DNA of 5,473 nucleotides from Gemmatimonadota bacterium (GTDB lineage: Bacteria; Gemmatimonadota; Gemmatimonadetes; Palauibacterales; Palauibacteraceae), in contig JAUVTH010000112.1 in NCBI GenBank assembly GCA_030601615.1, positions 1 to 5,473 of the forward strand, given 5' to 3'. How positions within the stretch are numbered: the first letter of the stretch is position 1; each line of letters begins with the position of its first letter. The notes below the pieces were generated by a model. That model saw only the letters and a program-made list of their open reading frames with translations, searched no databases and had not been told where the DNA came from. Below, one piece after another: positions 1 to 5,473 of this stretch. The translations under genes and the position numbers were made by a program.

Positions 1-864
1 CTTGAATGCGAACTCGTCGCTCGCGTCGCCGGTGACCGCGAACCGGCCGCGGTCCTCGGGCGGCAAAAGCTCGGCGCCGGGATTGCGCGCCGCTCCGAAC
101 CTCTGGTAGCTGGTCCCGCCGAGCAGGATGCCGCCATGGCACGCTGTGCAGCCCGAATCCATGAACAGCGCCAGGCCCTGTTTCTCATCCTCCGTCAGCG
201 CCGCGTCGTCACCGCCAAGATACATGTCGAAGGGAGAGTTGGGTGTGACCAGCGTCGCCTCGAATGCCTCGATGGCCCGCGCCATGTTCTCGAACGTCAC
301 CGGATCCGCTTCCCCGGGAAACGCCTCCACGAACATCTCCACGTATTCCGGGATCGACTGCAGCGTCTCGACGGTGCGCTCCGGCGTGTTGTTCATCTCC
401 ACCGCCGCTTGCACCGGGCCCTGCGCCTGTTCCATCAGATCGGCCGCCCGGCCATCCCAGAACTGGGCCAGGTTGTAGACGGAGTTGAGCACCGTCGGAG
501 CGTTGCGCGGGCCCGCCTGCCAGCCGTGTCCGATGGAGGTCTCCATCAGGTCCACTCCGCCGAGGCCCAGGTTGTGGCACGTGTTGCAGCTGATCAGCCA
601 GCTCTGGGACAGGCGGGGCTCGAAGTACAGCATCTTGCCGAGCTCGACCTTGACGGGAGTAATGGGGTTGGCCTCGAGATCGGGCGGCGTGTCAGGCACC
701 ACCTCGAACAGGGTCTGAGCCCTTTGCATGAGCGGGCTCGCCGCTTCGATCGCTTCGGCTGCCGAAGTCTCGGTCGACTCATCGGCGGCCGGCTCCTCGG
801 CCGGCGTGCACGCCCAGCCGAGCGCCAGCACGGGAACCAGGATGGCGAGGTATCGTGGTCTCAC
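1..864 (-). CDS. ccp: Di-heme cytochrome c peroxidase (MauG/CCP family), 3' end outside window
   Basis: Reduces periplasmic hydrogen peroxide to water with electrons from small cytochromes or cupredoxins. The frame is open from a GTG at 864 to the window edge (288 codons); the usual length is about 330-360, so the C-terminal part is missing. Two heme c motifs are visible: CNTCH (residues 93-97) and CTACH (239-243). Their spacing of 146 residues equals that of the Pseudomonas aeruginosa enzyme (His55/His201, recalled numbering). On the same offset, H113 in SIGHGW matches its distal ligand His71, W136 in QFWDGRA the inter-heme Trp94, Q146 Gln104 and E156 Glu114. The methionine ligand of the electron-accepting heme would lie near residue 317, beyond the edge. 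The N-terminus has a short hydrophobic segment ending LALGWAC (Cys19), followed by an Ala/Glu-rich linker, so a secreted or lipid-anchored protein is likely, although the lipobox is atypical. The GTG start is supported by AAGGGG six bases upstream. It is transcribed away from the plus-strand operon. The family is certain; the lipid anchor is not. Confidence 0.95.
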   Translation of the reverse strand, partial: MRPRYLAILVPVLALGWACTPAEEPAADESTETSAAEAIEAASPLMQRAQTLFEVVPDTPPDLEANPITPVKVELGKMLYFEPRLSQSWLISCNTCHNLGLGGVDLMETSIGHGWQAGPRNAPTVLNSVYNLAQFWDGRAADLMEQAQGPVQAAVEMNNTPERTVETLQSIPEYVEMFVEAFPGEADPVTFENMARAIEAFEATLVTPNSPFDMYLGGDDAALTEDEKQGLALFMDSGCTACHGGILLGGTSYQRFGAARNPGAELLPPEDRGRFAVTGDASDEFAFK

Positions 865-870
865 GGGAAT

Positions 871-876
871 CCCCTT
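871..876 (-). promoter_or_regulatory. Ribosome binding site for the cytochrome c peroxidase GTG start
   Basis: Read on the minus strand this is AAGGGG, six bases before the GTG at 864-862. It decides the start: the codons directly after the GTG encode a basic residue and then a hydrophobic signal segment, as expected for an exported cytochrome. Confidence 0.6.
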
Positions 877-1019
877 GTTTCGCGTCCGTTTCTTGCTCGG
901 ATTGCCCTGATCGGCGTAGAAGACGGGTTACAGCATCCGTGCCACGCCCCAGGTTCCGGACTCGCGTCGCGCGCGGCCGTGCAACACCTTAGCGGGACGC
1001 CGATTAAGAAGCATGGGGA

Positions 1020-1030
1020 CGGTCGTACCG
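1020..1030. repeat. Short palindrome CGGTCGTACCG in the divergent promoter region
   Basis: Four-base arms CGGT/ACCG flank a three-base centre. It is short enough to occur by chance in GC-rich DNA. It is listed because it lies between divergent genes, where an operator could sit, and shares CGGTC with the palindrome 40 bp further on. No regulator is identified. Confidence 0.2.
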
Positions 1031-1069
1031 CCACGCAACGGGGCCAGCGCTCCCAACGCAGCGGGCGTT

Positions 1070-1080
1070 TTCGGTCCGAA
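1070..1080. repeat. Palindrome TTCGGTCCGAA, possible operator
   Basis: Perfect five-base arms TTCGG/CCGAA surround a single T. The symmetry can be extended by GCG/CGC (1065-1068 region and 1081-1083) if two T residues bulge on the left. It lies about 85 bp before the plus-strand start at 1164 and about 205 bp before the peroxidase start, compatible with an operator but unproven. It is not followed by a T-run, so it is not a typical intrinsic terminator. Confidence 0.25.
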
Positions 1081-1163
1081 CGCGCCACAACGTCCCGTGT
1101 GGTTCGAGCGGACTCGGGCGATCGCGAGCATGGAAAACGGATGACGCAGACGAGGCCTGCAGC

Positions 1164-2324
1164 ATGTTGATGTACTCCACGTGCATCTTCTGCAATCACT
1201 CGCTCGGAACGAACGAGATGATCGAGATCTTCCCGATCGGGAGGCGAATCTCGTTCGACGCGGCCAAGGGACGTCTGTGGGTGATCTGCCGGAGGTGCGA
1301 GCGCTGGAACCTGTCGCCGCTCGAGATCCGCTGGGAGGTGATCGAGGAGTGTGAGCGCCTGTTCCGCGACACGCGACTGAGGGTCTCCACCGACAATGTA
1401 GGGATGGCCAAGCTGTCCGAGGGGTTGGAGCTCGTCCGGCTCGGCAAGCCCCTGCGCGGTGAGTTCGCGGCCTGGCGCTACGGTGACCAGTTCGGCCGGC
1501 GTCGTCGACGCTCGATGGTCTACACGGCCGGCGGCGCCGGTGCGGTCGGACTCATCGTTGTCGGGGGAGCGGCAGCCGGGGTCTCCATGGGCGGTGGCTA
1601 TTGGGTCTACATGCAGTTGGTTAATTGGATCTTGAGCCAGCGCATTGCCTCCCGGATTCGCCACCCCGAGAACGACGAGAAGATCAAGGTGCAGCTCAAG
1701 CACCTGGAGAAGTCCCGTTTCGTGCCGACGGGCGTGCCTGGCGAGTGGGAGCTCCACGTTCAATATGCGCCGGGATGGAGCAGCGGATTCAGCAGCGGTG
1801 ACGGAGAGACGCTGGTGTACCGGGGCGAGGATGCGATGGACATCGCCGGCAAGCTCATGGCCCGCGCGAACCGCTCCGGGGGCTCGAAGAAGACCATCGA
1901 CCAGGCCGTGAGGCGCATCGAGAGCACCGGAGACCCGGAGTCCTTCCTGGTCGAGGCCGTGCGGGAATCCGAGCGCCTGCGTCGCGAGAAGGCGGGCGAC
2001 GACCCCAAGAAACTGGCCAAGGCGACAGCGGGGTCGCTCGCGAAGCTGCCAAAGGACATCCGGCTGGCGATCGAGATGGCCACGCACGAGGAGGCGGAAC
2101 GCCGGGCGATGGAGGGCGAGTTGGAGATCCTGGAGGCGGCGTGGAAGCAGGCCGAGGAGATCGCCGGCATCGCGGACAGCCTCCTCGTCCCGCAGGAAGT
2201 GTACGAGTTCGTCACGGCCGAGAAGGAACGCGCCGCGTCCGAGCCGAAGATCATCATTCCGTCCGGGGCGGGGATCTCGGCGCCCGGTGAGCGGGCAGAC
2301 CAGGAGCCGGAGGAAGACTCCTGA
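1164..2324 (+). CDS. Hypothetical membrane protein with N-terminal zinc-ribbon-like CxxC pairs
   Basis: Function unknown; 386 residues. Residues 1-60 hold two cysteine pairs, CIFC (7-10) and CRRC (42-45), separated by 31 residues, the layout of a zinc ribbon. The stretch between them (FPIGRRISFDAAKGRLWV) is reminiscent of uncharacterised proteins I associate with Gemmatimonadota. A basic cluster GRRRRRS (111-117) precedes a Gly/Ala/Val-rich hydrophobic segment (about 119-141) and a second, more amphipathic one (about 144-158), so a membrane anchor or hairpin is likely. After that comes a soluble part with EWELHVQY (194-201), and from about 225 to 360 a charged, probably alpha-helical Ala/Glu/Lys/Arg-rich region, possibly coiled coil. 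The tail is acidic. The ATG at 1164 has only a weak CGAGG at 1151-1155; ATG 1170 is an alternative start. The stop overlaps the next start as TGATG, indicating coupling to the GT87 gene. A 497-codon antisense frame covers the same DNA but shows no domain logic. The coding call is solid; the role is not known. Confidence 0.85.
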   Translation: MLMYSTCIFCNHSLGTNEMIEIFPIGRRISFDAAKGRLWVICRRCERWNLSPLEIRWEVIEECERLFRDTRLRVSTDNVGMAKLSEGLELVRLGKPLRGEFAAWRYGDQFGRRRRRSMVYTAGGAGAVGLIVVGGAAAGVSMGGGYWVYMQLVNWILSQRIASRIRHPENDEKIKVQLKHLEKSRFVPTGVPGEWELHVQYAPGWSSGFSSGDGETLVYRGEDAMDIAGKLMARANRSGGSKKTIDQAVRRIESTGDPESFLVEAVRESERLRREKAGDDPKKLAKATAGSLAKLPKDIRLAIEMATHEEAERRAMEGELEILEAAWKQAEEIAGIADSLLVPQEVYEFVTAEKERAASEPKIIIPSGAGISAPGERADQEPEEDS

Positions 2325-3538
2325 TGACCTCGAGCGTCTGGTCGGAGCGGACACCGGTCCTGGCGGGCATCCGCCTTTCGACGTTCGAGCTCGTGATCGC
2401 CGTCGGCCTCCTCGCCCTGAGCGCCTACCTCCTGGTGGGAGGCCTGGTGACGAGCTGGGCGACGGGAAGCGGCCTGATGAACGGGGCCGGCCTCGCCGTC
2501 GGCCGGGATTTCACAATGTTCTGGTCCGCGTCGGTTCTCGCCCTCGAGGGGAACGCGGGCTCCGTCTACGACTTCCAGCTCATCCGCGACTTGCAGGGAT
2601 CGCTGACCGGCGTCCCCGATCCCGCGTACCCCGTCTGGCTGTACCCCCCTACCGGACTCCTGCTCGTGGCTCCGGTATCACTTCTCCCCTACAAGGTCTC
2701 ACTGGTCGTATGGACCGTGGCCGGTCTCGGTGCGCTGGGCGCCGTGCTTTGGAGGATCCTCCGTGACCCCGCGGCGGTCGTGGTCCTGCTCCTGTTCCCA
2801 GCCGTGAGCCTGTGCCTGATCAACGGCCAGAGCGGAGTGTGGCTCGCCGCCCTGCTGGGTGGAGGCCTGACACTCATCGATCGACGGCCCTGGCTCGCCG
2901 GCATCCTGCTGGGCGTCGCCACGGTGAAGCCGCAAATGCTGCTGCTCGTAGGACCCTGTCTTCTACTCGGTCGTCACTGGCGGGCGATCGGAGGACTGGC
3001 TGCCACGTTCCTCGGAATGGTCGCTCTCTCCGTCCTGGTGTTCGGATTCGGCGCCTGGACCGGATTCTTCGACAGCGTCGTCGGGGGCGTGGACATCCTC
3101 GAGCAGGTGCGACCGCTCGAGAGGATGCCATCCGTGTTCGTGGCCGCCTCGCTGGCCGGCCTGGGCCGCGGGGCGGCGACGGCGGTCCAGGTGGCGGTGG
3201 CGCTCCTCATGCTCGCGGCGGTCGGCTGGCTGTGGCTGAAGCGGTTCCCCATGGCGATCCGGGGCTCCGCCCTTCTGTTCGCGGTCCCCCTCGTCACCCC
3301 GTATTCGTTCGACTACGATCTCGCCGTTCTCACGGTCGCCTTCGCCTGGCTGCTGCTGGAGGGCGGCCGGAGGGGGGTCCTGCGAAGAGAGAAGGTCCTG
3401 CTGGCGGTGCTGTGGGTCGCGCCGATCGCCGGGTGGTTGATCGCAATGCGGACGGGGGTTCAGCTCACTCCGCTCATTCTCCTGGCCTGCGTGTGGAGCG
3501 TCATGCGCGCACGTCGAATCGAGACTGCATCCGCATGA
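2324..3538 (+). CDS. GT87/DUF2029-family integral membrane glycosyltransferase
   Basis: Probably transfers a sugar (mannose in characterised actinobacterial members) from a polyprenyl-phosphate donor to a lipid or glycan on the outer face of the inner membrane. The 404 residues fit the GT-C fold family 87. About ten hydrophobic segments run from residue 20 to 394, with a soluble loop at about 45-108 after the first. Family hallmarks are the loop motif GRDFTMFW with Asp62 in the expected catalytic position, YDF (82-84), YPPTGLL (107-113), INGQSG (166-171), ATVKPQMLLL (199-208) and PYSFDYDL (326-332). The ATG overlaps the preceding stop (TGATG) and has GGAGGA at 2309-2314, nine bases upstream, so start and coupling are both well supported. 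Its own stop overlaps the start of the decayed GNAT gene as ATGA. Family is confident; donor and acceptor cannot be read from sequence, and nothing nearby specifies a glycan pathway. Confidence 0.88.
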   Translation: MTSSVWSERTPVLAGIRLSTFELVIAVGLLALSAYLLVGGLVTSWATGSGLMNGAGLAVGRDFTMFWSASVLALEGNAGSVYDFQLIRDLQGSLTGVPDPAYPVWLYPPTGLLLVAPVSLLPYKVSLVVWTVAGLGALGAVLWRILRDPAAVVVLLLFPAVSLCLINGQSGVWLAALLGGGLTLIDRRPWLAGILLGVATVKPQMLLLVGPCLLLGRHWRAIGGLAATFLGMVALSVLVFGFGAWTGFFDSVVGGVDILEQVRPLERMPSVFVAASLAGLGRGAATAVQVAVALLMLAAVGWLWLKRFPMAIRGSALLFAVPLVTPYSFDYDLAVLTVAFAWLLLEGGRRGVLRREKVLLAVLWVAPIAGWLIAMRTGVQLTPLILLACVWSVMRARRIETASA

Positions 3539-3701
3539 GCGAAGTCACGATCCGGCGCGTCCGGCCGGACGAACATCCACACTGGCGCAGATGGATCGGG
3601 CACGAGACCTTTACGAACGATTCGGCTTCCTACCCCTGGAGGCACCCATGGGCCACACCGGACACTTCGGCTGCAACCGGTGGTACGCGCTGAGCCTTTG
3701 A
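3535..3701 (+). pseudogene. GNAT acetyltransferase remnant with internal deletion
   Basis: GNAT enzymes move an acetyl group from acetyl-CoA to an amine. Here only the two ends survive. From ATG 3535 the frame reads MSEVTIRRVRPDEHPHWRR, which resembles the first strand and helix of a GNAT protein, then runs on through a non-GNAT-like sequence to TGA at 3691-3693 (52 residues). In a different frame, from about 3591 to TGA 3699-3701, the same DNA encodes RARDLYERFGF followed by a tail ending CNRWYALSL. LYERFGF is the characteristic late helix/strand of GNAT proteins (LYERxGF). The roughly 90-100 residues between, including the acetyl-CoA-binding R/QxxGxG/A loop, are absent, and the two ends are out of frame. 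The simplest reading is an internal deletion, not divisible by three, with its junction near 3585-3605. The upstream ATGA overlap is retained, so it was once a normal operon gene. A functional 52-residue peptide is less likely. An assembly collapse is a possible alternative. Confidence 0.75.
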
Positions 3702-3733
3702 GACCCCAGCGCAGGGAACGCGACCCCGGGACG

Positions 3734-4753
3734 ATGGCGTCACTTCTCGAGTTGGGCTTCGAGCCCGCCCGGCCTGTGCCGGAGTGCATCGAGGACACGA
3801 TTCTGCCGTCCGGAGACCACAAGCTCGTGGTGGACCGGCGGGCCATGAGCACCCGGGTGTCGATCGCAGCGATTCACCATTCGCGTCATCTCCTCGAGGA
3901 TGCGGCCGGCCGCGCCTACGAGGAGATGGAGCGCCTCATCGGCCTCCTGAACCGCTTCGACCCGACCTCCGCCCTCAGCGTTCTGAACCGGGAAGGACAC
4001 CTGGCTGGTCCGCCGCCGGAGCTGACCCTCCTGCTCGACCGCTCGGCCGCGGTCCACGAAGCGAGTGCCGGAGCGTTCGACGTCACCGTGCAGCCGCTCG
4101 TAGACCTCCTGCATCGCTCCGAGGCAGTCGCTGATGGCGGCGTCCCGGATTCCGGTGCGTGGCGAGACGCGCTCGGCAGAATCGGAGCGGACGCGCTGCG
4201 CGTTTCGCCCCGGCGCATCTCGTTCGAGCGGGACGGCATGGGAATCACGCTGGACGGCATCGCCAAGGGTTACATCGTCGACGCGATGGCCGCGGTGCTC
4301 GAGGCGCACGGCATCGAACGGTTCCTGATCGACGCGGGAGGCGACATCCGGGCCTCCGGGCTGCGCGAGGACGACCTCGGGTGGATGGTCGCCATACGCG
4401 ACCCGCGGCACGGAGGGATCCTCCCGGCGGCGCTCCGCCTGAGCGGCGGCGGCGTCGCAACTTCGGGCGGTTACGAGGCACGCTACGATCCCGAGGGCTC
4501 GTGGCATCACATCGTGAGCTCCCGGACAGGGCGCTCTCCAACCAGCGTGCTGAGCGTAACGGTCGCCGGACCGACCGTGTTCGCAGCGGATGCGCTGGCC
4601 ACTGCCGCACTGTTGATGTCCCCTCGGGAGGGAGTACGCTTCATCGACTCCCTTCCCGGATTCGAGTGCATGGTGATCGACGCCGGGGGCCGTACGGAGA
4701 TCTCGGCCGGCTGGACTTCACTGACCGTCACTTCCCAGGAGGAAGGTGTTTGA
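3734..4753 (+). CDS. apbE: ApbE-family FAD:protein FMN transferase
   Basis: Transfers FMN from FAD onto a Thr/Ser of partner proteins, as in Nqr/Rnf subunits and FMN-binding redox proteins. Numbered from ATG 3734 (339 residues), the ApbE signatures appear in order: RRAMSTRVSI (35-44), where the family usually has aMGT; LNRFDPTSALSVLN (72-85); GAFDVTVQPLV (113-123); LDGIAKGYIVDAM (173-185); LIDAGGDIRASG (198-209); GGVATSGGYE (239-248); HHIVSSRTG (258-266); and AADALATA (284-291), whose Asp286 and Thr290 match the metal-binding Asp/Thr pair of this family. Two oddities: the usual HIxDPxTG motif reads HIVSSRTG, and there is no signal peptide or lipobox although many ApbE proteins are periplasmic. 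The start is uncertain. ATG 3734 has no well-spaced Shine-Dalgarno sequence (AGGGAA at 3713-3718 is 15 bases away); GTG 3680 and GTG 3776 are in frame. The stop overlaps the DoxX start as TGATG. No flavinylation target motif (DxxSGAT-like) is visible in the window, so its substrate lies elsewhere or in the truncated gene. Confidence 0.92.
   Translation: MASLLELGFEPARPVPECIEDTILPSGDHKLVVDRRAMSTRVSIAAIHHSRHLLEDAAGRAYEEMERLIGLLNRFDPTSALSVLNREGHLAGPPPELTLLLDRSAAVHEASAGAFDVTVQPLVDLLHRSEAVADGGVPDSGAWRDALGRIGADALRVSPRRISFERDGMGITLDGIAKGYIVDAMAAVLEAHGIERFLIDAGGDIRASGLREDDLGWMVAIRDPRHGGILPAALRLSGGGVATSGGYEARYDPEGSWHHIVSSRTGRSPTSVLSVTVAGPTVFAADALATAALLMSPREGVRFIDSLPGFECMVIDAGGRTEISAGWTSLTVTSQEEGV
4737..4746 (+). 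promoter_or_regulatory. Strong ribosome binding site for the DoxX gene inside apbE
   Basis: AGGAGGAAGG lies in the last codons of apbE (encoding Gln-Glu-Glu-Gly), 6-10 bases before the ATG at 4753. It fixes the DoxX start at the TGATG overlap and predicts strong translation even without coupling. Confidence 0.75.
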
Positions 4754-5256
4754 TGAGATCGGACTACTCTGGCCCCCAGCTCACCGCACTGGTGGCCCTG
4801 CGTTTCGCCATCGGATGGCACTTCTTCTACGAGGGCGTTTCCAAGGCCGCGAACGCGTACTGGACATCGGCGGGCTACCTCGACCAATCGCAGGGCTTCC
4901 TGTCGGAGTGGTTCGTAGACCTCGCGTCGAACCCGTCCACCCTGGCCGTGGTCGATGCCATGAACGTGTGGGGGCTGATCCTGGTAGGTCTCGGCCTGAT
5001 GCTGGGAGGTCTCACCCGCACGGCGACCTTCTTCGGGATCGTCATGCTCTTCCTGTATTACGTCGCGACTCCGCCGTGGCCCGGGTTCGTCTACTCGATC
5101 CCGGCAGAGGGCGCCTACATGATCATCAACAAGACCCTCATTGAGCTGTGCGCGTTGTTCGTGACCCTGTTCTTCTCGACGGGGCACATCGTCGGGCTGG
5201 ATCGGCTGGTGCGGATCCTTCGCACCGGCAACGCCGTCCAGGAATCCAACGCATGA
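4753..5256 (+). CDS. DoxX-family small membrane protein
   Basis: 167 residues with four likely transmembrane helices, near 9-27, 72-87, 90-106 and 125-143. The first helix carries the DoxX signature LRFAIGWHFFYEGVSKA (16-32), the mid-protein helix has NVWGLILVGLGLMLGG (71-86), the loop YSIPAEGAYMIINK (114-127) precedes the last helix, and the C-terminus has TGHIVGLDRL (143-152). DoxX/DoxD relatives include the small subunit of archaeal thiosulfate:quinone oxidoreductase, but most bacterial members have no assigned reaction, so a quinone or redox role is inference. The start is set by AGGAGGAAGG at 4737-4746 and overlaps the apbE stop. A 31-bp gap separates it from the Tat protein. I recall this type of DoxX next to Tat-exported Gfo/Idh/MocA oxidoreductases in Bacteroidota and Gemmatimonadota, which fits the next gene. 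It contains no FMN-attachment motif. Confidence 0.88.
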   Translation: MRSDYSGPQLTALVALRFAIGWHFFYEGVSKAANAYWTSAGYLDQSQGFLSEWFVDLASNPSTLAVVDAMNVWGLILVGLGLMLGGLTRTATFFGIVMLFLYYVATPPWPGFVYSIPAEGAYMIINKTLIELCALFVTLFFSTGHIVGLDRLVRILRTGNAVQESNA

Positions 5257-5275
5257 CGCCCACGCGGAATCGCAC

Positions 5276-5281
5276 GGAGGA
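5276..5281 (+). promoter_or_regulatory. Ribosome binding site for the Tat-signal protein
   Basis: GGAGGA ends six bases before ATG 5288. It supports this start rather than the downstream in-frame ATG at 5354 (Met23), and therefore supports the long acidic leader being translated. Confidence 0.7.
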
Positions 5282-5287
5282 CGAACG

Positions 5288-5473
5288 ATGAGTGACGATA
5301 TTCGAAACGACGACGAGCTCTTCGACGGCACCAACGGCCCGGAGGAAGAACAGATGGTGGACGATGACGTCGAGGCCGCCGAGCCGCCCACCGACGAACC
5401 GCCGCCGCCCACCGAGCCCCCGGCGCGCTCCGGCTCTGGCGGACTCGGTCGCCGCGACGTCCTGGGGGCCTTG
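5288..5473 (+). CDS. Tat-exported protein with acidic leader, N-terminal part only (possible Gfo/Idh/MocA oxidoreductase)
   Basis: Only the first 62 codons are present; the frame is open at the edge. Residues 1-45 are very acidic (17 Asp/Glu, one Arg) and then proline-rich, with a partly repeated EPPTDEPPPPTEPP (32-45). A Gly/Ser linker leads to GLGRRDVLGAL (52-62), a twin-arginine motif with Arg55-Arg56 followed by the start of a hydrophobic stretch. The protein should therefore be exported folded by the Tat system, usually with a bound cofactor. The catalytic domain lies outside the window. The Gfo/Idh/MocA suggestion rests on remembered synteny with DoxX genes, not on visible residues; another Tat redox enzyme is possible. 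The start has GGAGGA six bases upstream. The gene is 31 bp after the DoxX stop and most likely in the same operon, next to an FMN transferase. Confidence 0.72.
   Translation, partial: MSDDIRNDDELFDGTNGPEEEQMVDDDVEAAEPPTDEPPPPTEPPARSGSGGLGRRDVLGAL

Larger units (their letters stand above)
865..1163. other. Divergent intergenic region, no confident element
   Basis: About 300 bp separate the divergent starts of the peroxidase (minus) and the zinc-ribbon membrane protein (plus), so promoters for both should lie here. I found no convincing -35/-10 pair on either strand, no tRNA, no terminator and no conserved small gene. Open frames crossing it are extensions of frames antisense to the flanking genes. 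The only structure I can point to is two 11-bp palindromes at 1020-1030 and 1070-1080. Confidence 0.6.

Noticed and set aside
928..944. Sigma-54-like element TGGCACGGATGCTGTA on the minus strand upstream of the peroxidase
   Set aside because: The -24 half (TGGCACG) is good but the -12 half lacks the required GC (GT instead), so it is not convincing.
1098..1125. GGTTCGAG resembling a tRNA T-loop
   Set aside because: The flanking bases cannot form the T-arm stem, and no acceptor or anticodon arm is present.
136..1170. 344-codon plus-strand open frame over the peroxidase
   Set aside because: It lies antisense to the di-heme peroxidase, whose heme motifs, ligands and spacing are unmistakable; the frame only runs on into intergenic DNA.
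861..2354. 497-codon minus-strand open frame spanning the zinc-ribbon gene and the intergenic region
   Set aside because: It is antisense to a plus-strand protein with CxxC pairs, membrane segments and a coupled downstream start. Its translation is Arg/His/Leu-rich with no recognisable motif, typical of GC-rich antisense frames.
2812..3693. 293-codon frame ending in the GNAT N-terminus
   Set aside because: Upstream of 3535 it is the shadow of the GT87 gene (Arg/Gly-rich); only the part from ATG 3535 resembles a protein family.
4159..4752. Upstream extension of the DoxX frame into apbE, making a 365-residue protein
   Set aside because: The extension is Arg-rich out-of-frame apbE sequence. 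A strong ribosome binding site at 4737-4746 and the DoxX-type N-terminus place the start at 4753.

Overview
The window is GC-rich, densely coded DNA from a probable Gram-negative bacterium. The evidence is a secreted or lipoprotein-like di-heme cytochrome c peroxidase, a twin-arginine (Tat) export signal, and a DoxX protein whose downstream neighbour looks like a Tat-exported protein. The style of the zinc-ribbon hypothetical protein and of the DoxX/Tat pair recalls Gemmatimonadota (DoxX/Tat pairs are also familiar in Bacteroidota). That placement is from memory and is not proven by the sequence.

Layout. On the minus strand, 864 to 1 holds the first 288 codons of a classical bacterial di-heme cytochrome c peroxidase; it leaves the window before its C-terminus. 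About 300 bp of divergent intergenic DNA (865-1163) follows, with no confident RNA gene or promoter and only two short palindromes. From 1164 onward every gene lies on the plus strand and is tightly packed: a membrane protein with an N-terminal CxxC/CxxC zinc-ribbon-like domain (1164-2324); a GT87/DUF2029 polytopic glycosyltransferase (2324-3538); a wrecked GNAT acetyltransferase gene (3535-3701) that keeps both ends but has lost its middle; an ApbE-family FAD:protein FMN transferase (about 3734-4753); a DoxX-family membrane protein (4753-5256); and the start of a Tat-signal protein with a long acidic, proline-rich leader (5288 to the window end).

How the genes fit together. Three junctions overlap as TGATG or ATGA and the last gap is 31 bp, so 1164 to the right edge reads as one translationally coupled operon. 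The right half (ApbE, DoxX, Tat protein) suggests a membrane or periplasmic redox module: ApbE attaches FMN to partner proteins, DoxX proteins are small membrane proteins often linked to quinone or redox chemistry, and the Tat protein would be exported folded, typically with a cofactor. The Tat protein's catalytic domain is outside the window. By remembered synteny a Gfo/Idh/MocA-type oxidoreductase is likely, but this is inference.

The most notable finding is the internally deleted GNAT gene lying between two intact operon members. Next come the ApbE variant, which has no visible export signal and an altered HIxDPxTG motif, and the unusual acidic leader ahead of the Tat motif.
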